Shown here: positions 34,562 through 43,270 of the stretch, piece by piece
How positions within the stretch are numbered: the stretch's first letter is position 1
Layout: every line of letters starts with the position of its first letter
Notes under the pieces: generated by a model
What the model saw: the letters and a program-made list of their open reading frames with translations, nothing else
Told to the model about the DNA's origin: nothing
Databases searched by the model: none
NCBI GenBank assembly: GCA_012797505.1
Contig: JAAZOZ010000159.1
Location: 1-56,109, forward strand
DNA: 56,109 nucleotides
Source of the DNA: Smithella sp.
GTDB lineage: Bacteria; Desulfobacterota; Syntrophia; Syntrophales; Smithellaceae
Direction of reading: 5' to 3'
Translations under genes and position numbers: made by a program

Positions 34562-35073
34562 ATAACGTTGCCGCCGGCTGGAACCGAACGTATGACGGGT
34601 TGAGAACTTTGCACCATTACACTTTGGTCATCGCGAGGAGCGAAGCGACGTGGCGATCTCTTCAAATATCAAATGCTCATGAGATTGCTTCACTTCGTTC
34701 GCAATGACAGAGTAGGGCGCGATCCCTGATTGCGCCGCAATCCTCGTCATACCGGCGAAGGAGGTTGTGTCAGAATGGTCAAAAGCTGTCATTCCCGCGA
34801 AGCCTGCCCTCGAGAAGTCGGGGGGCGGGAATCCAGAGTCCTTTAATAATACTGGATTCCTGGTCGCGCTACGCTTGCCCGGAATGACAAAATAGGAATT
34901 ACCACACAGTCTCGAAGGCCGGTATCCAGGTTCTGTTTCTTCGAAAAGAAGATAACCGGGACCGGGAGTGAATGATAAAGCAAGAGAAAACAACACGAAG
35001 TGGAATGATTTGAATGATTCAATTATTGAGCTGGATGCCGGCCTTCGCCGGTATGACAATATAGGGAGATAGT
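34562..35073. repeat. Repeat-rich intergenic region with several palindromic elements
   Basis: No gene is seen in these 512 bases. They hold: 34627-34708, an imperfect inverted repeat (starts GTCATCGCGAGGAGCGAAGC, ends CGCAATGAC); 34714-34735, a GGCGC/GCGCC palindrome; 34786-34836, an inverted copy of repeat B; 34852-34889, a further member (CTGGATTCCTGG to GGAATGACA); and 35031-35059, a short relative (CTGGATGCCGGCC to GTATGACAA), with a partial inverted match at 34746-34761. They look like REP/BIME-type elements. Confidence 0.8.
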
Positions 35074-37023
35074 ATGAGCAGAATTGGTGTTTTTGTTTGC
35101 CACTGCGGGTTGAATATCGCGAAGACAGTGCGGGTGAGTGAGCTTGCCGAGTTTGCGGCGACTCTGCCGGACGTCGTTGTGGCAAAAGACTACAAGTTCA
35201 TGTGTTCCACCCCCGGGCAGGAAATGATCGCGAACGACATCAGGGAACACCGGCTGGACCGCGTGATCGTGACGGCCTGTTCGCCGCTGATGCACGAGCA
35301 GACGTTCCGCAAGGTGCTGGCGGCCTCCGGTCTCAACCAGTACCTGCTGACGATCGTCAACATCCGCGAGCAGGTGTCCTGGGTGACGCATAATATCGAC
35401 GAAGGAACCTCCAAGGCCAAGGCGCTGCTCAACGGCGCCGTGAACCGCTCCCGCTTGCTGATGCCGCTCACGTCGCGCGTGATCGACGTCAACCCCGATG
35501 TCATGGTGGTCGGCGCGGGCATTGCCGGAATCCAGGCGTCGCTGGAACTGGCCAACACGGGCAGAAAAGTATATCTCGTCGAAAAGAATTCAACCATCGG
35601 CGGCCACATGGCGCAGTTTGACAAGACGTTTCCCACGCTGGACTGCTCCGCCTGCATTCTCACGCCCAAGATGGACAGCGTGCTACAGCATAAGAACATT
35701 CAGCTTTTGACATCCTGTGAAGTGAGCGAGGTCAAGGGCTTTGTCGGAAACTTCGATATTACCATCCGTCAGAAGGCGCGTTATGTCGATCACGACAAAT
35801 GCAACGCGTGTCTCGCGTGCACGGAGAAATGCCCCGGCAAGAGCGTGTCCGAATGGGATGAAGGCCTGGCGAAGCGCAAGGCCATCTACATTCCCTTCCC
35901 GCAGGCCGTGCCGCAGAAGCCGGTCATCGACCGGGAGGCCTGCACCTTCTTCAAAAAGGGCAAATGCCGCCTGTGCGAGAAAGTTTGCGAGCAGAAAGCC
36001 ATTGATTTCGAGCAGCAGGACACCTTCAGCACCGTGAAGGTCGGCGCGGTCATTGTGGCCACGGGGTACGACCTGATGGATACCCGGGATTTGATTCAGT
36101 ACGGTTACGGCAAATATCCCGGCGTGTACAACGCCCTGGAAGTGGAGCGGCTCTTCAACTCCGCCGGACCCACCGGCGGCAAGGTGATACTGCGCGACGG
36201 GAAAGAGCCGCAGGCCATCGCGATTCTTCACTGCATCGGCAGCCGCGACAAGAACAGCTACGAGCATTGCAGCCGCGTGTGCTGCATGTATTCGCTGAAA
36301 TTCGCGCATTTGTTCAAGGAAAAAACGTCCGCGGACGTCTATCATTTTTACATTGATATCCGCGCCGCCGGCAAAGGCTATGAAGAATTTTACAACCGCA
36401 TCATTGAAGAGGACGTGAAATTCATTCGCGGCAAGGGCGCGCGCGTGGCGAAAAGCGCGGACGAACCGGATCGTCTGATGGTGGAAGCGGAAGATACGAT
36501 TACCGGGAAGTTCATCCGGCTGCCCGTGGACATGGTCGTGCTCTCGCCGGCCATGATTCCCCGTTCCAACGCCAAAGACATTGCGCGGTTGTTTAATCTA
36601 AGCACGGACAAGCAGGGCTTTTTCATGGAGCGCCATCCGAAGCTGGCGCCGCTGTCCACGATGTCGGAAGGCGTTTTCATCGCCGGGGTTTGCCAGAGCC
36701 CGAAGGATATTCCCGACACCGTGGCGCAGGCCAACGGCGCGGCGGCGGAAGCCCTGACCATTGTCGTCAAAGACAAGATGGAGCTCGAAGCCACGACGGT
36801 GATGGTCAATCCGGCCTCCTGCTGCGCCTGCCAGAACTGCGTGCGCGTCTGCCCCTACGGCGCGCCGTTCTTCAAGGAGGACAAAGGCGTATCGGAAATC
36901 AATGAGGCGCTGTGCAAGGGCTGCGGGCTTTGCGCGTCCGTCTGCCCGACGGGGGCGATTATCGCAAGGCATTTTACGAATGATCAGGTGCTGGCGGAGA
37001 TGGAAGGATTGATGGAATTCTAG
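35074..37023 (+). CDS. hdrA: HdrA, standard length, module 2
   Basis: A 649-residue protein of canonical HdrA size: N-terminal domain with GVFVCHCGLNI, FAD motif GAGIAG near residue 147, HdrA cluster DCSACIL near 190, ferredoxin motif CNACLACTEKCP near 247, and C-terminal [4Fe-4S] motifs CCACQNCVRVCP near 584 and CKGCGLCASVCP near 617. It is the bifurcating flavin subunit for module 2. Unlike the module 1 protein it has no inserted NAD(P)H domain and no second HdrA unit. AGGGAG precedes ATG 35074. Confidence 0.94.
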   Translation: MSRIGVFVCHCGLNIAKTVRVSELAEFAATLPDVVVAKDYKFMCSTPGQEMIANDIREHRLDRVIVTACSPLMHEQTFRKVLAASGLNQYLLTIVNIREQVSWVTHNIDEGTSKAKALLNGAVNRSRLLMPLTSRVIDVNPDVMVVGAGIAGIQASLELANTGRKVYLVEKNSTIGGHMAQFDKTFPTLDCSACILTPKMDSVLQHKNIQLLTSCEVSEVKGFVGNFDITIRQKARYVDHDKCNACLACTEKCPGKSVSEWDEGLAKRKAIYIPFPQAVPQKPVIDREACTFFKKGKCRLCEKVCEQKAIDFEQQDTFSTVKVGAVIVATGYDLMDTRDLIQYGYGKYPGVYNALEVERLFNSAGPTGGKVILRDGKEPQAIAILHCIGSRDKNSYEHCSRVCCMYSLKFAHLFKEKTSADVYHFYIDIRAAGKGYEEFYNRIIEEDVKFIRGKGARVAKSADEPDRLMVEAEDTITGKFIRLPVDMVVLSPAMIPRSNAKDIARLFNLSTDKQGFFMERHPKLAPLSTMSEGVFIAGVCQSPKDIPDTVAQANGAAAEALTIVVKDKMELEATTVMVNPASCCACQNCVRVCPYGAPFFKEDKGVSEINEALCKGCGLCASVCPTGAIIARHFTNDQVLAEMEGLMEF

Positions 37024-37177
37024 TTATGGCATCATTAAAAGGCCGGATACTGCGTTGCACATCGTCTCGCGTCACTGCGGCGTATGAAAATATACGCCTC
37101 GTTCCACGATACTCGTGCGCCTTGTCTGCGGCGCTTTTTCTGACGCCATAATTATTTTAAAAGGAAAGGAAACGTTC
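37024..37177. repeat. Intergenic hairpin element between hdrA and mvhD of module 2
   Basis: GGCGTAT (37079-37085) pairs with ATACGCC (37092-37098) across a six-base loop. The surrounding 150 bases have a non-coding appearance and separate two genes that are otherwise tightly linked in module 1. Confidence 0.5.
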
Positions 37178-37591
37178 ATGTCATTTGAACCGAAAATACT
37201 GGGCATTGCCTGCAACTGGTGCACCTATACCGGGGCCGACCTTGCCGGAACGACGAGACTGCAGTATCCGCAGAATCTCCGGGTCGTCCGCGTGATGTGT
37301 TCCAGCCGGATCAACCCGTCGTTCATCTTCCGCGCGTTCCAACTGGGCGCGGACGGCGTGCTGGTCGGGGGATGCCATCCGGGCGATTGCCATTACAATA
37401 CGGGGAACCTCTATGCGCGAAGACGCCTGGCCGTGACCAAAAAAATTCTGGAATTTGCAGGCCTGGAGCCGGGCCGGTTCCGCGTGGAATGGATTTCCGC
37501 CTCCGAAGGCAACAAATTTGCCGAGGTCGTCACGGAGTTCACCGGTCAGATTAAAGCGCTGGGACCCCAGACCAAATTCAAGATTTCATAG
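37178..37591 (+). CDS. mvhD: MvhD/FlxD-family electron-transfer protein, cysteine form
   Basis: A 137-residue protein, paralogue of the selenoprotein at 28303-28743. It reads GIACNWCTYTGADLAG and GADGVLVGGCHPGDCHYNTGN, with Cys where the other copy has Sec. Four further Cys positions are shared, fitting a [2Fe-2S] cluster. It should connect the FlxABC-like part to the 649-residue HdrA. AAGGAAAGG lies upstream of ATG 37178. Confidence 0.92.
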   Translation: MSFEPKILGIACNWCTYTGADLAGTTRLQYPQNLRVVRVMCSSRINPSFIFRAFQLGADGVLVGGCHPGDCHYNTGNLYARRRLAVTKKILEFAGLEPGRFRVEWISASEGNKFAEVVTEFTGQIKALGPQTKFKIS

Positions 37592-37607
37592 AAGTACGAG
37601 GGAGCAT

Positions 37608-38474
37608 ATGGCAGTCAGCTTTCAGCAAATTGAAGAGAAATTAAAGACCGAAGCCCGAAGGCTTTTGGAATCGGGCCAGGTGAGCCTGGTGCTCGCGTGG
37701 GGCAGAGGTTTTGATGAAAAACATCCCATGCCCTATGTTGCCAAGGGCGCCTCCGATGTGGACGGCATCGTGTTCAACGAGTTCTGCACCCACAATCTGG
37801 CCAGATACCTGGTCCGGTATCCGCGGGGAACCAAAATGGCCGTCGCCGTCAAGGCGGCGGACAGCCGCGCCGTGGTTCAACTGATTCAGGAAGACAAGGT
37901 CAAGCGGCACGACCTGGTGATCCTCGGCATTCCCGTTTACGGCATCAAAAATCCGAAGACGGGGGAGATCATCGACGGCAAGACCACCTGCGGCCTGTAC
38001 AACCCCGTGCTGTATGACATTCTGATTGCCGAAGAGGTGCACGGACAGCCGGTCTCGTCGCCTTACGCCGTGCTGGCCGAATACGAGGCGATGGATCAGG
38101 ACGCGCGCTTCGCGTTCTGGAAAAAGGAATTGGATCGGTGCATCCGCTGCTACGCCTGCCGCAAGGCCTGCCCGATGTGCTACTGTGATCCCTGCTTTAT
38201 CGATCAGAATAAACCCAAATGGGGAGAAAAGTCTCCGGAGACGCCGGGCAACCTGATGTACCATCTGACCCGGTTTCATCATCTGGCCGGCCGTTGCATC
38301 GATTGCGGCGAATGTTCGCGCGCCTGTCCGGTGGACATTCCCCTGTATCTGTTTCACAAGAAAGTGGCCAAAGAGTGCGAAGAAATGTTCGGCCAGGCCG
38401 CGGGGATGAGCATCGAAGACAAGCCCGTGCTGGTCAATTTCCGCATGGAGGATTCCGACAAAATTTTGGAATAA
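37608..38474 (+). CDS. FlxC-like iron-sulfur protein, reduced-cysteine paralogue
   Basis: A 288-residue protein, about 48 residues shorter than its module 1 paralogue. The two C-terminal motif sets are kept (CIRCYACRKACPMCYCDPC and CIDCGECSRACP). In the N-terminal part the module 1 cysteines C95 and C121 are replaced (VKAADSRAVVQ and GIPVYG), and of C169/C170/C173 only one remains (C128, TTCGLYNP). It has therefore probably lost one cluster. I chose ATG 37608 (GAGGGAG upstream); the frame remains open upstream into mvhD but that part is a shadow. Confidence 0.88.
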   Translation: MAVSFQQIEEKLKTEARRLLESGQVSLVLAWGRGFDEKHPMPYVAKGASDVDGIVFNEFCTHNLARYLVRYPRGTKMAVAVKAADSRAVVQLIQEDKVKRHDLVILGIPVYGIKNPKTGEIIDGKTTCGLYNPVLYDILIAEEVHGQPVSSPYAVLAEYEAMDQDARFAFWKKELDRCIRCYACRKACPMCYCDPCFIDQNKPKWGEKSPETPGNLMYHLTRFHHLAGRCIDCGECSRACPVDIPLYLFHKKVAKECEEMFGQAAGMSIEDKPVLVNFRMEDSDKILE

Positions 38475-38486
38475 GGAGCTTTTGTT

Positions 38487-39524
38487 GTGCTGAAGAAAAC
38501 CGCCATCCATCAACTGTCCGATCTGACTTCCGCGCTGATGGGAAAGGGAACGCTGGTCGCACCGGTCCGGGAAGACGCCGGCTTCAATTTCCGGGAAATA
38601 TCCGACGCGAAGCAGGTGGATCTGAATTTCCACAATACGATCATCAGTCCCAAATCCGTCTTCTTTCCACAGACGGAAGATTTCATCCGCTATCGGACGG
38701 GCAGACCTTTGCAGGAGGCCGAAACGGTCGAGCCCGAGGGGAAGCCCTTGATTCTTTTCGGCGTCCGCCCCTGCGACGTGAAGAGCTTTGAGATCATGGA
38801 CATCCATTTTTCCTGCACCGGCGCCGTGGATCCTTACTGGCAGGCCCGAAGAGAAGCGGCCACCCTGATCGGATACGCTTTTGATGTTGCCGCGCCGGCC
38901 GAGCCGGAGGAATTTTATCAGACGCTGGGCATCGGCGCGGCCGACCCCGAAGGCAGCGACATCTTCATGGTGCGCCGCGGCGATGATCTGATCCTCAAAA
39001 GCATCACCGGCAAGGGAGAGGCGCTGCTGGCCGGAATCGAAGGCCTGGCCGGGGCGTCGGCCGATGACGGGAAATTTTTTGACGACACGGTCGCCGCAGG
39101 GCGAAATTTCAAGACGCGTTTTACCTGCGTGGACGCCAAAGCCATTACGAAGAAACTGGAAGATCTTTTTCATAACACGGATTTCTGGGAGAAGGCGTCC
39201 AACGCCTGTTTGAGCTGCGGCGTGTGCACCTTTGCGTGTCCGACCTGCTATTGCTTTGATATTTGCGATGAAACCCTGTTTGGGCGGGGAACGCGCCGCC
39301 GCGTGTGGGACGCCTGCATGTTCACGGATTTCACGCTGGAAGCCAGCGGCCACAATCCCCGCACGAAGGTGTATCAGCGCCTGCGGCAGAAAATCGGGCA
39401 CAAGTATTCCTACCATGTCCGGAAATACGGCGTCATTTCCTGCGTGGGCTGCGGGCGCTGCACGCGGCACTGTCCGGTGGGCATCGATATTTTTTCGATC
39501 GTCGAAGAGGCCATGAAGGCATGA
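38487..39524 (+). CDS. FlxB-like (AsrA family) iron-sulfur protein, reduced-cysteine paralogue
   Basis: A 345-residue paralogue of the protein at 31338. VRPCDVKS is kept, as are both C-terminal motifs (CLSCGVCTFACPTCYC and CVGCGRCTRHCP). The region matching ALACVKPPYATCFC reads LIGYAFDVAAPAEPEEF here, so three cysteines conserved in AsrA-type proteins are gone. The start is GTG at 38487 with AAGGAG upstream, 12 bases after the FlxC-like gene. Confidence 0.88.
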   Translation: MLKKTAIHQLSDLTSALMGKGTLVAPVREDAGFNFREISDAKQVDLNFHNTIISPKSVFFPQTEDFIRYRTGRPLQEAETVEPEGKPLILFGVRPCDVKSFEIMDIHFSCTGAVDPYWQARREAATLIGYAFDVAAPAEPEEFYQTLGIGAADPEGSDIFMVRRGDDLILKSITGKGEALLAGIEGLAGASADDGKFFDDTVAAGRNFKTRFTCVDAKAITKKLEDLFHNTDFWEKASNACLSCGVCTFACPTCYCFDICDETLFGRGTRRRVWDACMFTDFTLEASGHNPRTKVYQRLRQKIGHKYSYHVRKYGVISCVGCGRCTRHCPVGIDIFSIVEEAMKA

Positions 39525-39574
39525 TGCCGAACGCTAAAAAGCATGTTCGGGAATAAACCAATTTGAGGAAAGAT

Positions 39575-40435
39575 ATGCGTTCAACGAATCCCTACATCCC
39601 CATGCCGGTGGAAATTGTCAAAATCACCGATGAAGTGGATACCCATGACATCAAGTCGTTCCGCTTTAAATTTCTGAATGCCCAGGACGAGGCCCGGTTT
39701 CAGTATCTCCCCGGCCAGTTCGCCGAGTTGTCCATTTACGGAAAAGGAGAGTCCCCGATCGGCATCGCTTCGTCGCCCACGGAGCCCGGCTATGTGGCGT
39801 TTACGGTCCAGCGGGCGGGCGCCATCGTTCCCGGGCTGGTGACGGCTGCGCTGCACGATATGGAAGAGGGCGGCAGAATCGGCCTGCGCGGGCCGCTGGG
39901 GCATCCCTGGCCGATTGAATTTCTGGAGAAAAAGAACATCGTTGTGGTCGGCGGCGGATTTGCTTTTACCACGCTGCGCTCGCTGGTCACCTATATGCTG
40001 CACGAGAACAACCGTTCCCGCTTCGGCGACATCACCGTCATTTACGGCGCGCGGACCCCGGGGCTGCTCTGCTATAAGGATGAACTGGCCGCCTGGGAAA
40101 AGCGAAGCGACATCAAAACCATCATTACCGTTGACAAGGGTAATGAAACCTGGAAGGGCCGGGAAGGGTTTGTGCCCGCCGTCTGCAAGGACGTCGCGCC
40201 GTCGCCCGCCAATGCCGTGGCCGTCATCTGCGGCCCGCCCGTCATGATCAAATTCACGCTGCCGGTTTTCTTTGAGCTGGGTTTTTCCAAGGAGAACATT
40301 CTGACGTCGCTGGAAATGCGCATGAAGTGCGGCATCGGCAAATGCGGCCGCTGCAATGTCGGCTACAAATACGTCTGTTCGGATGGGCCGGTGTTTTCGC
40401 TGGCGGAGCTGGAAGAGCTGCCTCGCGATTTCTAG
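39575..40435 (+). CDS. FlxA-like FAD/NAD(P)-binding oxidoreductase, module 2
   Basis: A 286-residue paralogue of the protein at 32375, very similar along its length: YLPGQFAELSIYGKGESPIG, GGGFAFTTLRSL, CGPPVMIKF and the C-terminal CGIGKCGRCNVGYKYVC. All FAD, NAD(P) and [2Fe-2S] motifs are present, so module 2 keeps its pyridine nucleotide entry point. It carries a small insertion (GAIVPGLV) compared with copy 1. ATG 39575 follows GAGGAAAG; the TTG four codons earlier is less likely. Confidence 0.9.
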   Translation: MRSTNPYIPMPVEIVKITDEVDTHDIKSFRFKFLNAQDEARFQYLPGQFAELSIYGKGESPIGIASSPTEPGYVAFTVQRAGAIVPGLVTAALHDMEEGGRIGLRGPLGHPWPIEFLEKKNIVVVGGGFAFTTLRSLVTYMLHENNRSRFGDITVIYGARTPGLLCYKDELAAWEKRSDIKTIITVDKGNETWKGREGFVPAVCKDVAPSPANAVAVICGPPVMIKFTLPVFFELGFSKENILTSLEMRMKCGIGKCGRCNVGYKYVCSDGPVFSLAELEELPRDF

Positions 40436-40476
40436 AGATGCCCGTCGTAAAGCAAATGACGAGGGTGAGGTAAAAA

Positions 40477-40878
40477 ATGAAGAAAGTCATGGCCATCCTG
40501 ACGATGATCGTTTTTGTCGCCGGACCGGCGCTGGCCGCGGACAAAGCGTTTCAAAAAGCCGATAAAAACAAAGACGGCAAAATCACGAGCCAGGAGTACC
40601 TGAATGCGACTTCCAAGGCCTTTGACGAACTGGACAAGAATCGCGACGGCGTTCTGACGAAAGAAGAGATTCAGGCCAACGATAAGATTGACGCGGACAA
40701 GCTGATTCGAGAAACGGACGCAAACCGGGACGGCAAAATCCTGAAAAAAGAATACCAGAAGGCGGCAAAACAAAGATTTCATTCCATGGATAAAAACAAG
40801 AGCGGCCACATTGACTACAACGAATGGGCGTCCGACCGCTCCGATCTTTACTCTCCTTTCAACCTCTTTTCGTTCTGA
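40477..40878 (+). CDS. Exported EF-hand calcium-binding protein
   Basis: A 133-residue protein with a signal peptide (MKKVMAILTMIVFVAGPALA) and four EF-hand loops: DKNKDGKITSQE, DKNRDGVLTKEE, DANRDGKILKKE and DKNKSGHIDYNE, all with the acidic ligands at positions 1, 3 and 12 (position 5 is Asp in three and Ser in the last). It should bind Ca2+ in the periplasm. It starts 41 bases after the FlxA-like gene and precedes the AOR gene on the same strand. A functional tie to either is not obvious. Confidence 0.88.
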   Translation: MKKVMAILTMIVFVAGPALAADKAFQKADKNKDGKITSQEYLNATSKAFDELDKNRDGVLTKEEIQANDKIDADKLIRETDANRDGKILKKEYQKAAKQRFHSMDKNKSGHIDYNEWASDRSDLYSPFNLFSF

Positions 40879-41059
40879 CCGTCGCGACTGCCCTCCGCGG
40901 GACGCAAATCCCGGATTTGGGACGGGCCGGAAGCCGTCCGTCCGAAAGCGGCGCCGGGGGCTTTTCGCAGAGGGTCGCGCATGCTTCAACACCTTTTTAT
41001 GATTGATTTTTTGCATGGATTGCATTAACGTGCGCCGACTATTTTCAAAGGAACAGCAA

Positions 41060-43243
41060 ATGCATTATACGGTTCAACCACTGCAGCAGGGATACGCCAA
41101 TCAGATCCTTTCCATCAACGTAACGACCGGCAAGATGGAGGTCCGTCCTCTTCCTCCCGAAGTTCGAAATTTCTTTATCGGCGGAAGGGGTCTGGGGCTT
41201 TATCTGCTGCATGAGCAAGTGACTTCCCGGACCAAAGCCTCTGATCCGGAAAATCCCCTGATTTTCTCACCGGGGCCGCTGGGCGGCATTCCGCAGTTTC
41301 CCGGAACGAGCAAGTGCATGGCGATTTCGCTGTCGCCCCTGACCGGCATTCCCGGTGTCTCCAATTTTGGAGGCCATTTTGGCGCTTATCTGAAATATGC
41401 CGGGTTTGACGCGCTGACAGTCGCGGGAATCGCCCCTGAACCGGTCATGATCGTCATTGACGGTTTCCGGCGGGAAATCTCCATCGTCGGTGTTTCCGGA
41501 GACGATCAGGTTTTTCATCTTGAGAAGACGCTGGTGGACCGGTTTTTGCGCGAGGGCCATGAAAAAAAGGACCTGGCCTTTTTGACGACCGGCATCGGAG
41601 CGGAGCATACGTCTTTCGGTTGCATCAACAGCCATTACTATGACGCCACGAAGCCGGTGGAAGGCGGCAAAGGCCTCTTCCGCACCAAACAGGCCGGCCG
41701 CACGGGCCTGGGATCCGTGATGAGCCAAAAGCTTGTTACGGCCATTGTTGTTCTGGCCGCTTTTCCCCGCGGTGAAAACCCTTACGGAGCGGCCGACTGG
41801 AACAGAGTCAAAGAGGCGGGGGCGAAGCTGCACGGGGTTGTGCGGGACGTCGATCCGCAGGCGCTGAAAATGCATCTCAAAGGGTCGGCCGGTCTGATCT
41901 CTTTTATGAACAAGGAAGAATACCAGTCCCTGCCGGTCCATAATTATCAGCGCGGGTCACACCCTCGGGCGGGTGAAATCTGCGGCAAAGTTTACGCCGA
42001 GCGGCTGTTTGAGCATCGCGGGATGGACGGGTGCTTTCCGGGCTGCAATCTGCGCTGCACCAAGGGCGGCTGGGTCATGCTGACGTCGGGCGAGCATACC
42101 GGGCGAAGAGTCTGGGTGGACGGCCCCGAGTATGAAACCGCCGCCGGTTTCGGCTCGAATCTGGGCATGTGGCATCCCGAATTTGTCATGGAAGCCAACT
42201 GGCACTGCGACAATTACGGCATCGATACCATTACTACGGCGGTCATCATGGCGTTTGTCATGGAATGCTGCCAGCGCGGCTACCTGACGAAGGAAGACAC
42301 GGACGGCTTTTGTCTGACGTGGGGGGATGAGCAGGCGGCGCTGCAGTTCATCCATGACCTGGCGTATCGCCGGACCGACTTGGCCCGCGCCGCCGCCCTG
42401 GGCATGGTGGGCCTGACCGACTGGGTCTCTCTAAAGTACGCTTTGCGAACCGGCAAAGCGAAACCGCTCGAAGAGCTGCAGACGTTTGCCATGCAGACCA
42501 AAGGCCTTCCTTTCTCCCTGTATCGCACGCACCGGTCGCTTTCCATGCAGGCCTCCTACGCGGCGGCCAGCGACATCGGCGCGCATCATGCCGCCGCCTG
42601 GCTGGTCAAGGTGGATCTGCTGGGCGCCTTTCCCACGTTTGAATCCAAGGCCAGAGCGCTGATCACCTATCCCCGTGTGCGCCTGGGCAACGACAATCTG
42701 GGCCTGTGCAAGCTGCCCTGGGTGGATGTTTTAAATCCCGATTCCATGAAGGAAAACCATACCGACATCTACATCAATCCGGCGTCGCAGGAGCTTTATG
42801 CGGATTTTTACAACGGCATGCTGGGGACGGAACTGACCTGGGAACAGATCTTCGAGCAGACGGACCGGGACATCAACCTCCAGCGTGTGCTGAATGTGCT
42901 GTCGTTCGGGGCAACGACCGGGGAACGCGACTGGATTCCCGACCGGGCCATCGGGCCTACGGAGGACACGCTCTATGAACTGGAAAAAGAATACAATGAC
43001 CGGCAGCTGAGCGAGATTCTGCAGTGGCCTCTGCCGGAAATTCAGCAGATGCCCACGGGCGAAAAGCGCGCCGCGCTGATGCGGCATCGAAAAGAGGATC
43101 TGCGTCAGTTGATTCTTGTGTATTACCGTGAGCGGGGCTGGACGGATGCGGGTGTCCCGAAGGTGGAGACGCTCCAGCAAATCGGTTTATGGCGTTTTCT
43201 GACGGACGAAGCCAGGGCTATCATTACCCGCCTGAACGGGTAA
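41060..43243 (+). CDS. Tungsten aldehyde:ferredoxin oxidoreductase (AOR) family enzyme
   Basis: A 727-residue AOR-family protein. The N-terminal pterin domain has GGRGLGLYLLHEQ and SNFGGHFGAYLKYAGFDALT. Cluster ligands are likely C325, C329, C333 (CFPGCNLRC) and C550 in DNLGLCKLPW. The spacing is CxxxCxxxC rather than the usual CxxCxxxC. AOR enzymes interconvert acids and aldehydes with ferredoxin; the relative BamB reduces benzoyl-CoA with Hdr-like partners. The protein is about 70-100 residues longer than typical AOR or BamB, and from sequence alone I cannot say which substrate it uses. I chose ATG 41060 because AAAGGA lies upstream. It follows module 2 on the same strand, so that module is the obvious electron partner. 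Confidence 0.88.
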   Translation: MHYTVQPLQQGYANQILSINVTTGKMEVRPLPPEVRNFFIGGRGLGLYLLHEQVTSRTKASDPENPLIFSPGPLGGIPQFPGTSKCMAISLSPLTGIPGVSNFGGHFGAYLKYAGFDALTVAGIAPEPVMIVIDGFRREISIVGVSGDDQVFHLEKTLVDRFLREGHEKKDLAFLTTGIGAEHTSFGCINSHYYDATKPVEGGKGLFRTKQAGRTGLGSVMSQKLVTAIVVLAAFPRGENPYGAADWNRVKEAGAKLHGVVRDVDPQALKMHLKGSAGLISFMNKEEYQSLPVHNYQRGSHPRAGEICGKVYAERLFEHRGMDGCFPGCNLRCTKGGWVMLTSGEHTGRRVWVDGPEYETAAGFGSNLGMWHPEFVMEANWHCDNYGIDTITTAVIMAFVMECCQRGYLTKEDTDGFCLTWGDEQAALQFIHDLAYRRTDLARAAALGMVGLTDWVSLKYALRTGKAKPLEELQTFAMQTKGLPFSLYRTHRSLSMQASYAAASDIGAHHAAAWLVKVDLLGAFPTFESKARALITYPRVRLGNDNLGLCKLPWVDVLNPDSMKENHTDIYINPASQELYADFYNGMLGTELTWEQIFEQTDRDINLQRVLNVLSFGATTGERDWIPDRAIGPTEDTLYELEKEYNDRQLSEILQWPLPEIQQMPTGEKRAALMRHRKEDLRQLILVYYRERGWTDAGVPKVETLQQIGLWRFLTDEARAIITRLNG

Positions 43244-43270
43244 AGATTTTCGGCCGGAAAGGAGTCTCCC

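Noticed and set aside
34562..35073. CRISPR array
   Set aside because: The repeats belong to several different families, differ in length and orientation and lack regular spacers.
37641..39470. A 609-codon minus-strand open frame
   Set aside because: Opposite the FlxC- and FlxB-like genes, spanning two real genes, with no recognisable domain.
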